A stretch of DNA of 25,137 bases from an uncultured Prevotella sp. (GTDB taxonomy: Bacteria > Bacteroidota > Bacteroidia > Bacteroidales > Bacteroidaceae). The stretch's first letter is position 1; each line of letters starts with the position of its first letter. Shown here in pieces: positions 9,307 to 16,435 of this stretch. Under the pieces are notes generated by a model. The model searched no databases, was not told the DNA's origin, and saw only the letters and a list, made by a program, of their open reading frames with translations. The DNA is taken from contig CABVDL010000034.1 of assembly GCA_902497035.1 (NCBI GenBank), positions 1-25,137 on the forward strand, given 5' to 3'. A program made the position numbers and the translations under genes.

Positions 9307-10455
9307 ATGAAAAGACTAAGCTATACAATGTTTCTTGCGCTCTGCGTCCTGCTTCTTGGCGCATCGTGCACTTCAGACATGGAATACAAGGATGTCGATG
9401 TGACAGCTGTCAAGCAACTATACTCACCTGTGGACAAAGCCTCGGTGACGTTGCTCTCCTCGGCCACGGCCTCAGTGTTCTTTGAGTGGTCCGACGCCCT
9501 TGCCGCCGACGGAAACGCGCCTCAGTATGAGGTGTTGTTCGACAAGGTTGGCGGCGACTTCTCCTCGCCTATTTATTCCGTGACGTCTGACGAGGTGGGT
9601 GCGCGCTCCTATGCGACGATAACCCACAAGACGCTTGACAAGGTTGCCCAGCTGGCCGGTCTGGGCAGCGGCGAGACGGGATCGGTGATATGGACCGTAC
9701 GCTCGTCGCGGGGCATCGTGCAGAAGACGTCGGATGTGGTACGCACGCTGACCATCACCAGACTGCTGGGCTTCTCCGAGATACCCTCGCAGTTGTTTAT
9801 TACGGGCGAGGGCAGCGAAGGCGGCACCGACAGGTCAAAGGCCCTTGCTTTCTCGTCGCCGGCCAGTGGCGAATATGAGATCTTTACCCGTCTGGAAGCC
9901 GGAAAGAACTATCAGTTCATCAGTTCCAAGGCTGATGACGCCCGCTTGTTCTATACCGACGGCACGCTGCTCAAGGAAAGCACTTCCGGCACCGCAACGG
10001 CTACCGTACCCGAGACGGCTGTCTATCGCATCAATATCGACTTCAACATTGCTACGGTCACCATGGCGAAGGTGGAGAGCATGGGATGGTTCTTCAGTCC
10101 CTCCAACCGGGTGGAGATACCTTTGGAGTATCAGGGCAATGGCATTTGGAAAGGAACGGGCAAGACCACTTTCAAGCAGGAAAGCTGGGGCCGTGACCAG
10201 CGCTACAAGTTTGAGATGGTCACCGACAAGGACGGCACCAAGACCACTATGCACTGGGGACCCACCAATCCCTCGCTCGACAGCAACCCGGGCAGCAGCG
10301 CCGACCCCTCATACTACTACATGCAGCAATGGCCCGTGTCGCAGTGGGACAATAAGTGGAAGCTCAACGACGAGTTTGACGGTGCCAATACCACCTTCAC
10401 CGTCTATCTCAATGCTGACGGCCCCTATACGCATACCGTGGAATTGGCTAAGTAG
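9307..10455 (+). CDS. SusE/SusF-like surface glycan-binding lipoprotein
   Basis: This 382-residue lipoprotein has the lipobox GASC, with cysteine at residue 21. An N-terminal immunoglobulin-like SusE-type domain follows (YSPVDKASVTLLSSATASVF, then FEWSDA and YEVLFDK). Its C-terminal half looks like a SusE/F starch-type binding module. That part has a dense set of aromatic residues (GWFFSPSN, SYYYMQQWPVSQWDNKWK) of the kind that stack against sugars. Such proteins sit on the cell surface beside SusCD and raise affinity for the polymer; they have no catalytic role. It lies 60 nt after the SusD gene and 20 nt before the GH76 gene. Assignment as SusE-like rests on position and the N-terminal domain; its ligand is inferred from the adjacent mannanase. 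Confidence 0.75.
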   Translation: MKRLSYTMFLALCVLLLGASCTSDMEYKDVDVTAVKQLYSPVDKASVTLLSSATASVFFEWSDALAADGNAPQYEVLFDKVGGDFSSPIYSVTSDEVGARSYATITHKTLDKVAQLAGLGSGETGSVIWTVRSSRGIVQKTSDVVRTLTITRLLGFSEIPSQLFITGEGSEGGTDRSKALAFSSPASGEYEIFTRLEAGKNYQFISSKADDARLFYTDGTLLKESTSGTATATVPETAVYRINIDFNIATVTMAKVESMGWFFSPSNRVEIPLEYQGNGIWKGTGKTTFKQESWGRDQRYKFEMVTDKDGTKTTMHWGPTNPSLDSNPGSSADPSYYYMQQWPVSQWDNKWKLNDEFDGANTTFTVYLNADGPYTHTVELAK

Positions 10456-10475
10456 AATGATTAAAGGCTAAGGAA

Positions 10476-11642
10476 ATGAAGCATATTCTTTGGACGGTTG
10501 CCGTGCTGACAATCGGCATGGTAATCATGCAGGCGTGCTCCATCGAGGATGAGTACACCTATGACGATGGGCAAAGCCGCATTGACTGGCAAGCGGCGGC
10601 CGACAGCTCGACAGACGCGCTGATCGCCCGTTTCTGGAATACCAGTTCCCATTACTTCGTCTATAATGCCGATGAGTTTGACAATGGCACCGACCCGGGC
10701 TACTGGCCGCAGGCGCATGCCATGGACGTGGTCGTGGATGCTTATCTGCGCACTGGCGACAAGAAATACTCGGCTTTGTTTGACCAGTGGCTGGAGGGCA
10801 TCAAGGCCGTGAACTTCTCCGACCGCAATCATGGATATCGCAACAGTTACTATGACGACAGCGAGTGGATAGGCCTCACGATGATGAGGCTCTATGGCGC
10901 TACCAATGACACCCGTTACCTGGATGTGGCCAAGGACTTGTTTGAGTGGGTGAAGACTGGCTGGAACGACCAGGGTGGCGGCGGTATCGCGTGGGAGGCG
11001 ACCGGCCATCTCTGGAGCAAGAACGCCTGCTCAAACGGCCCCGCGGCCCTGTTGGCTGCCAAGCTCTATGAGGTCACCAAGCAGGCCGACTATCTGGATT
11101 GGGCCAAGCGCATCTATGACTGGGAGAAAGCCAATCTGTACAATCCGGCCACAGGAGCCGTCTATGACAACCTCAATGCCAACACCGGGGAGCTGGCGAC
11201 ACTGACGCTGAGCTATAATCAGGGTACGTTCTTGGGGGCTGCCCACGAACTTTACCTGATTACCGGCGAGCCGGGCTACCTCAACGACGCGCGCAAGACT
11301 GCTTACTATGCCATCACCAACAGCTCGATGATTGACACGGGCAACAACGTGCTGCGCAATGAGGGCGACGGCGACGGGGCGTTGTTCAAAGGCATCTTCA
11401 TGAGATATTTCGTGCAGCTGGTCCTGGACGACAATCTGGAAAAGAGTTACCGCAACAAGTTTGTCACCTTCCTCAACAACAATGCTGAGGTGCTGTGGCG
11501 ACGTGGGGTGAACAAGACCGACCTGCTGTTCGGCCCCAGCTGGACTACGCCGGTCTTGGGCACCACGCAGCTGACGGCAATGACCAGCGGCTGCACGCTC
11601 ATGGAGGCCAAAGCCTATTATGAGGCCCATCGGCAGAATTAA
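10476..11642 (+). CDS. GH76 endo-alpha-1,6-mannanase, lipoprotein
   Basis: This 388-residue enzyme is predicted to cut the alpha-1,6-mannan backbone. The signal peptide ends MQAC, with the lipidated cysteine at residue 21, followed by the acidic SIEDE stretch often found on surface-exported Bacteroidota lipoproteins. The (alpha/alpha)6 fold is supported by FWNTSSHYFVYNADEFDN, YWPQAHAMDVVVDAYLRTGD and GGGGIAWEATGHLWSKNACS. The adjacent aspartates in YYDDSEWIG (D127, D128) match the catalytic pair of GH76. Surface location, together with SusCD and GH92 in the same locus, matches known alpha-mannan utilisation loci. It is the last gene before the separately promoted sigma factor. Confidence 0.92.
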   Translation: MKHILWTVAVLTIGMVIMQACSIEDEYTYDDGQSRIDWQAAADSSTDALIARFWNTSSHYFVYNADEFDNGTDPGYWPQAHAMDVVVDAYLRTGDKKYSALFDQWLEGIKAVNFSDRNHGYRNSYYDDSEWIGLTMMRLYGATNDTRYLDVAKDLFEWVKTGWNDQGGGGIAWEATGHLWSKNACSNGPAALLAAKLYEVTKQADYLDWAKRIYDWEKANLYNPATGAVYDNLNANTGELATLTLSYNQGTFLGAAHELYLITGEPGYLNDARKTAYYAITNSSMIDTGNNVLRNEGDGDGALFKGIFMRYFVQLVLDDNLEKSYRNKFVTFLNNNAEVLWRRGVNKTDLLFGPSWTTPVLGTTQLTAMTSGCTLMEAKAYYEAHRQN

Positions 11643-11663
11643 AATAGAAGGGAGCCGCTACCA

Positions 11664-11687
11664 TTTGCCTTAAAAAGTGTAATTTTG
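11664..11687 (+). promoter_or_regulatory. Housekeeping-type promoter of the sigma factor gene
   Basis: TAATTTTG at 11680-11687 is a perfect match to the Bacteroidota -7 consensus TAnnTTTG. TTTG occurs at 11664-11667, closer than the usual -33 spacing, so the upstream half is weak. Transcription would start close to 11694, a few bases before ATG 11705; AAAGGA at 11695-11700 may help ribosome binding. The element differs from the motif before the rhamnosidase and anti-sigma genes, which suggests the sigma gene can be made independently of itself. Confidence 0.6.
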
Positions 11688-11704
11688 CAGTCAGAAAGGA
11701 TAGC

Positions 11705-12268
11705 ATGTCAAGCGATTATAATTCTGACAAGGAACTGATGAAAGGTATTCGTACGGGCGACAGCCGCGCCTACGAATACCTTTATAGGCGTTATGCGCCC
11801 AGGCTGCTGAGCTATGCCTCGACGTTCGTAGGCAGTGACGATGTGGCCGGCGACATCATTCAGGATTGCTTTGTCAATATATGGATGCGCCGCGCCCATC
11901 TGCGTGACGTCAACCTTTCCGGCCTGCTCTTCACCATGGTTCGCAACAGATGCCTGAACCATCTCAAGCATTCGTCTCTCATACCCTTTGACCGGCTCGA
12001 CACGGTGTCAAGGGGATGGGAGAGCCTGTATGTGATTGACTTGTATGGCGATGCCGACCATGCCATGCTCGTGGACGACTTGCGCCACGACATTGACACG
12101 GCTTTGGCCGGACTGCCAGAGCGCACTCGGCAGATATTCCGTCTGTCGAGGATAGAGGGACTTGAGACCAGAGAGATTGCCGCACGCCTCGCCATCTCAA
12201 TGACATCGGTCGAGAACCATATTAATAAGGCGCTGGCGCGGCTGTCTGAGCGCTTCCAGAAAAATTAG
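11705..12268 (+). CDS. ECF (sigma-70 family) RNA polymerase sigma factor
   Basis: This 187-residue group IV sigma factor has only regions 2 and 4. Region 2 is at about 22-90 (RAYEYLYRRYAPRLLSYAST and DIIQDCFVNIWMRR). Region 4 is at about 130-182, with LPERTRQIFRLSRIEGLETR followed by the helix-turn-helix ETREIAARLAISMTSVENHI. Length and layout fit the Bacteroidota sigma-70 factors that pair with FecR. It follows the GH76 gene by 62 nt and precedes the GH92 gene by only 11 nt, so GH92 is probably read on the same message. The presumed anti-sigma partner is the FecR protein encoded at 3130-4125; no other anti-sigma gene is visible. The likely targets are the two shared promoter motifs at 218 and 3079. 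Confidence 0.95.
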   Translation: MSSDYNSDKELMKGIRTGDSRAYEYLYRRYAPRLLSYASTFVGSDDVAGDIIQDCFVNIWMRRAHLRDVNLSGLLFTMVRNRCLNHLKHSSLIPFDRLDTVSRGWESLYVIDLYGDADHAMLVDDLRHDIDTALAGLPERTRQIFRLSRIEGLETREIAARLAISMTSVENHINKALARLSERFQKN

Positions 12269-12279
12269 GAGAATTATAA

Positions 12280-14454
12280 ATGATAAGGATGAAATATCGA
12301 GATAGCTTATTGCAGTTCTTGTTGTGGGTCGTTCTGCCTGCCAGTGCGGGCAGTCTGACGCGCTACGTCAATCCGTTTCTGGGTACGGCCACGCTGTGGA
12401 GTGAGCAGGACCTGCACTATGTGCGCCACCGCCAAAGCCGCACCTGGGGAGGCGAGACCTTTCCGGGCGCGGCCTTGCCTTGCGCCATGGTGCAGGCCAG
12501 TCCGGTGACGATGTTCCACAGTGGCTCCGGCTATCAGTATGAGGACAACAGTATCTATGGCTTTGCCCATACCAACAAGGGCCACTGGAACCTCCTGCAC
12601 GTTCCGTTGCTGCCCACTAATGCCGCCAAGGTTGATGCCGACGACTATGCCTCGCCGTTCAGCCATCGGAATGAGGAGGCTCATCCGGGCTATTATCGGG
12701 TGTTTCTGCAGAGATACGGCATCATGGCGGAGCTGACGACCACCTTGAGATGCGCCTTCCACCGCTACACTTTCAGTCCGGGTGACCGTCACCGGCTCAT
12801 AGCCGACATGACGCGCAACAACGGACATGTAGGCCAATGGGACTTGCAAAAGGCTGGCGCGTATGCCTTCTCGGGATGCCAGGATGGTGAGGGGAAGATC
12901 TATTTCTATGCCGTCAGCAACCAGCCCGTTGATGCCATCTCACAGGTGCATGGGAAAAAACATTCCGTGAGTGTGGTCGATTTCGGCGGCCGGGGCCGTG
13001 TGCTTGAGTTGCGCATTGGCTTCTCTTTTGTCAGTGTAGAGGGCGCGCGGCGTAATCTCGAGGCTGAGATTGGCAGCAAGGGCTTTGGCCAGGTTAGGCG
13101 TGAGGCCGATGCCACGTGGGAAGGTCTGCTCGGCATGATGCGCGTCAAGGGCGGCACGGAGCGGCAGCGGCGCCTGTTCTATTCGTGCCTCTACCGCTCC
13201 ATGCTCTGGCCGGCCTTGCGGAGTGATGTCAACGGCGATTACACGGATGTCAATGGAAAGGTGTGCAATGGCCACTTCGACTATTACACCAATCCCTCGT
13301 TCTGGGACGACTACCGCAATAAGCTTATCCAGTTGGGCCTGCTTATGCCTGAGGTGGCGCAGAATGTAATACGGTCGATTATTGACAAGGGAGAGAAACA
13401 GGGCGGATACATGCCCACCTTCTTCCACGGCGACCATGCCTCTACCTTTGTGGCGGGCAGCTGGCTGCGCGGCCTGCGTGGCTTCGACCTGGGGCGCGCC
13501 TACCGGCTGCTGCTGAAAAACGCCACCGTGCCGGGCCACGGCGGCCGACCTTACCTTGATGAGTATATCAGGCAGGGATGGATTGCGGAGAAGGATACTG
13601 ACAACGTGCCTTATTATGATGAGTATAAGGCAGCCGTGACCAAGACGCTCGAATATGCCTATGACGACTACGCCACCGCCCTCGTGGCAAGGGAGGTGGG
13701 CGACACGGCCAACTGCACGATGCTGATGCGACGCGCGCGGAACTACCGCAATGTGTTTGACCCTTCCACGGGCTTTTACCGCGGGCGCACGGCCAATGGC
13801 AAGTGGGTGCGGCAGTTTGACCCTTACTATCCCTATTTCGCTTATCAGTTCCGTGAGGCCAACGCGTGGCAGCAACTGTTCTATGCCCCGCATGACCCGA
13901 TGGGAGTGGTGTCACTCTATCCCAGCCCCAAGGCCGTGGAGATGAAGCTGGACTCTCTGTTCACGGAGCCTTGGAGAGGCTATGAGGTGGAGAACCTTAC
14001 AGGTTTTATCGGCAATTACTGCCACGGCAACCAGCCAGGCCACTCGCAGCCCTACATGTATTATTTCGTAGGATGCCAGCCGAAGGCCCAATTAGTACTC
14101 GACTCCATTATGAACTATTATTATGGCATGGGCAGCGACCATTTGGCCTTGGCCGGCATGGACGATGCCGGCGAGATGTCCTCCTGGTTTGTGCTGAACG
14201 CCATAGGCCTCTACACTTATTCGCCCGCTGACCCCGAGTATATTGTCACAGTTCCGCTGTTCCGCAGCATCAGGCTCCGCCTGCCGTCAGCCCGCGTCGT
14301 CATCAGGCGCCGCGGAGAGGGACGGCGCATCGTGTCGGTGACCTGCGACGGCACCCGGCTGAAAGGATGGTTCCTGCCCGACTCGTTGCTGAAGCATTCA
14401 CGGCGGATAGATATTGCCACCTCACCCGCCGCGGACGAGGCCCTGCCGCGCTGA
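12280..14454 (+). CDS. Secreted GH92 alpha-mannosidase
   Basis: This 724-residue, probably Ca-dependent, inverting exo-alpha-mannosidase has an N-terminal hydrophobic leader (LLQFLLWVVLPASAG) and no lipobox, so it is probably periplasmic. The family opening YVNPFLGT is at residues 29-36, followed by GGETFPGAALPCAMVQASP and GFAHTNKGHW. The catalytic domain has FWDDYRNK (341-348). It also has FREANAWQ (524-531), whose E526 matches the family general acid. Three positions deviate by my alignment. GNQPGH (583-588) has Q where many members have E in NEP/HEP. MDDAGEMSSW (627-636) has M where DED or NDD is usual. EGNAWQ of typical members is EANAWQ here. Specificity is therefore not safely assignable to alpha-1,2 linkages. 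It starts 11 nt after the sigma gene and ends the + strand locus. Confidence 0.93.
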   Translation: MIRMKYRDSLLQFLLWVVLPASAGSLTRYVNPFLGTATLWSEQDLHYVRHRQSRTWGGETFPGAALPCAMVQASPVTMFHSGSGYQYEDNSIYGFAHTNKGHWNLLHVPLLPTNAAKVDADDYASPFSHRNEEAHPGYYRVFLQRYGIMAELTTTLRCAFHRYTFSPGDRHRLIADMTRNNGHVGQWDLQKAGAYAFSGCQDGEGKIYFYAVSNQPVDAISQVHGKKHSVSVVDFGGRGRVLELRIGFSFVSVEGARRNLEAEIGSKGFGQVRREADATWEGLLGMMRVKGGTERQRRLFYSCLYRSMLWPALRSDVNGDYTDVNGKVCNGHFDYYTNPSFWDDYRNKLIQLGLLMPEVAQNVIRSIIDKGEKQGGYMPTFFHGDHASTFVAGSWLRGLRGFDLGRAYRLLLKNATVPGHGGRPYLDEYIRQGWIAEKDTDNVPYYDEYKAAVTKTLEYAYDDYATALVAREVGDTANCTMLMRRARNYRNVFDPSTGFYRGRTANGKWVRQFDPYYPYFAYQFREANAWQQLFYAPHDPMGVVSLYPSPKAVEMKLDSLFTEPWRGYEVENLTGFIGNYCHGNQPGHSQPYMYYFVGCQPKAQLVLDSIMNYYYGMGSDHLALAGMDDAGEMSSWFVLNAIGLYTYSPADPEYIVTVPLFRSIRLRLPSARVVIRRRGEGRRIVSVTCDGTRLKGWFLPDSLLKHSRRIDIATSPAADEALPR

Positions 14455-14465
14455 GCATGGCCTCG
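14436..14465 (+). terminator. Weak inverted repeat at the end of the GH92 gene
   Basis: CGAGGCC (14436-14442) and GGCCTCG (14459-14465) form a 7-bp perfect stem with a 16-nt loop that includes the GH92 stop codon. There is no T-run, so terminator function is doubtful. The rest of the convergent gap (14466-14529) shows no clearer terminator for either side. Confidence 0.25.
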
Positions 14466-14529
14466 GGCTATTTCAATGTACTCTGATACCAGTCGTAGAG
14501 TCTCCTCACGCTATTGCAACTTTGTCTCG

Positions 14530-16380
14530 TCACATCGCGACATCCAGCTCCCCTACCTTACCGGCCTCGCTGGTAAACACGATGCGGTGGCTGATGGGGA
14601 CGACCGTGTTGATGACCGTGTTTCCCGTCTTGTGTTTCCACAGCAGGCGCCCGGTCTTTCCGTCGAGGGCCATGACGAGGCCATCCTTGTTGGTAGCCAA
14701 CACTACGCCGTCTTTCTCGACGAGCATCACGCGGGCATGCTCATAGCCGAAGCCGCAGTCGGTAGCCCACAGTTCGCGCGGAGCCTTGCTGTCGGCGGCA
14801 TAGCAGACGATGCTGTCCTGCATGGTCTTGGCATAGATGCGGCGGCCGTCCTTCGACAGGCCAATACTCTCGCGCACCTTGCTCTGGTAGGTGCGCCACA
14901 ACTGTCGCCCGCTGTTCAGGTCTATGGCTGTCATGGCCCGCTCGGGGTCACAGATGAACACGCAGCCGTTAGCCGCCACGGGCCAGCATCCGGCTGGGGA
15001 GTAGTGCATGTCAGTCTTTCGAGGAGGCTGCCACGTCCATAAGAGCTTTCCACGCTTACGATCGAGACAATAGAGTGTGTTGGCCCAGTCGCCGAACACC
15101 ACCTTGCCAGCGGTAACGAGCGGCCGTGTCTCAACATAGCCCTTGATGCCGTCGGCCTGCCACAGGACGGTGCCGTCGCTCACACGGATGGCGCGGAACC
15201 GATGGTCACCGCCACCGATGTAGGCAGTGCCGTCATCAATGGTAACAGCACTCACGCAGGGAGCATCGGTCTTGACGCGCCACTGAAGCGTACCGTTTTT
15301 GGCATTGATGCCATAAATGAAACCGTCGGCAGAACCTGCCACAAGCACACCCTTGCCGATGGCTGGCGTGCCGATGATGCGAGCTCCTGTGGCATAAGTC
15401 CACCGCCTTGTGCCAAATGAGTCATAGCAAACCACACACCCGGCATTGTCGGCGGCATAGATACATTTCCCCACAACCACAGGCGAAGAGAAGATAGCCG
15501 CACCTTGGTCTGTTATCCAACGCTCAGTGACCTGAGGATATTGTGTGTTTACGGCATACGAAGGACGCGGTGCCCAGTGAGCAGGATTGTCATCGTGTTT
15601 GGATGTGAAAGGCAGTGCGAGCCATTGCTTACGACCGTCGCCCACATTTTGAGTATAGACGCGAATAGAGTCTGCCGCGAGGCTGATGATGTTGTATTGT
15701 CCAGCCGTATGCCCATTCTTTCGAAGATTCGTCACATTGACGATGCCCGGCATGCCGTCGTAGGTGAAATGTAGGTTGCGGTGGTAATGACCGTTGATGA
15801 ATGCCACGATGGGGTAGGGGCGGATAGCATCGGTCAACTCATACCAGTTGTCAACGTCGGCTGGTTGCATGGGCATGTGTGTCACCATAAACACGGGATC
15901 ACTATTCTTGCTGAGAATATCCTTGACGTAAGCAATGTCCTCCGGCGCTACATGCCCCATCGCCATTCTCATCATTGGACCAGTAGGTATGCCGATGAAG
16001 CGTACACCCTTATGCACAAAGGTGAAATGCTCATAACCAAAGATTTTGATGAAGTCCATGCATCCGCTCTCGCTCCAGTTCTGGTCGTGGTTTCCCTCGA
16101 TGATGTACCAGGGCTTATGGAGTGCGCTCAGCAGTTTGTGCGCCAAACGCAATGATGCACCGTCACCGGCATCAGCGATGTCACCTGTCACAAGGACGAA
16201 GTCAATGCTGTCGTTGCCGTTGATGGCCGCCACGGTTTGACGCAGGTCGTCTGAGGACTGTTGCGCGTTCACGTTGATGTGAATGTCGGTGACGACGGCA
16301 AAGCGGAAAGGCTCAAAGGCCAGAGCACCGGGCGTGGTGAAGAGGCAGAGCAGGAGAAGGAGACAGCTGCTGATTTTCAT
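14530..16380 (-). CDS. Secreted metallophosphoesterase fused to a PQQ-like beta-propeller
   Basis: This 616-residue protein starts MKISSCLLLLLCLFTTPGAL, a signal peptide ending near ALAF. Residues about 24-240 are a calcineurin-like phosphoesterase domain with all metal-binding blocks: TDIH (31-34), TGDIAD (65-70), GNHD (96-99), THMP (167-170) and GHYH (197-200). From about 265 to the end there are repeated blades of the PQQ/quinoprotein type, with IFSSPVVVGKCIYAADN, GFIYGINAKNGTLQW, YCLDRKRGKLLWTW and VMALDGKTGRLLWKHKTGN. The ATG at 16380 is chosen because it carries the signal peptide; the longer upstream frame translates only the amidase tail region and the 9-nt repeat. It lies 38 nt behind the amidase gene, so the two are probably co-transcribed. 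The enzyme likely cleaves a phosphomono- or diester outside the cytoplasm; the substrate is unknown. Confidence 0.9.
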   Translation of the reverse strand: MKISSCLLLLLCLFTTPGALAFEPFRFAVVTDIHINVNAQQSSDDLRQTVAAINGNDSIDFVLVTGDIADAGDGASLRLAHKLLSALHKPWYIIEGNHDQNWSESGCMDFIKIFGYEHFTFVHKGVRFIGIPTGPMMRMAMGHVAPEDIAYVKDILSKNSDPVFMVTHMPMQPADVDNWYELTDAIRPYPIVAFINGHYHRNLHFTYDGMPGIVNVTNLRKNGHTAGQYNIISLAADSIRVYTQNVGDGRKQWLALPFTSKHDDNPAHWAPRPSYAVNTQYPQVTERWITDQGAAIFSSPVVVGKCIYAADNAGCVVCYDSFGTRRWTYATGARIIGTPAIGKGVLVAGSADGFIYGINAKNGTLQWRVKTDAPCVSAVTIDDGTAYIGGGDHRFRAIRVSDGTVLWQADGIKGYVETRPLVTAGKVVFGDWANTLYCLDRKRGKLLWTWQPPRKTDMHYSPAGCWPVAANGCVFICDPERAMTAIDLNSGRQLWRTYQSKVRESIGLSKDGRRIYAKTMQDSIVCYAADSKAPRELWATDCGFGYEHARVMLVEKDGVVLATNKDGLVMALDGKTGRLLWKHKTGNTVINTVVPISHRIVFTSEAGKVGELDVAM

Positions 16381-16386
16381 TTCGTG

Positions 16387-16435
16387 GGGGTTTATGGGGT
16401 TTATGGGGTGGATGGGGTTTATGGGTTGGATGGGG
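16387..16435. repeat. Five tandem 9-nt G-run units between and into two genes
   Basis: On the + strand, units GGGGTTTAT, GGGGTTTAT, GGGGTGGAT, GGGGTTTAT and GGGTTGGAT are followed by GGGG. The first units fill the 38-nt gap before the phosphoesterase gene. The last ones encode the SPSNP end and the stop codon of the amidase (stop at 16419-16421). The regularly spaced G-runs could form a quadruplex on the + strand DNA; the mRNA of both genes carries the C-rich complement. Confidence 0.85.

Noticed and set aside
14468..14529. Frame past the phosphoesterase stop reading VRRLYDWYQSTLK before a stop
   Set aside because: It looked like a displaced C-terminus, but the frame is open for only about 25 codons and the phosphoesterase already ends naturally in its last propeller blade; probably chance.
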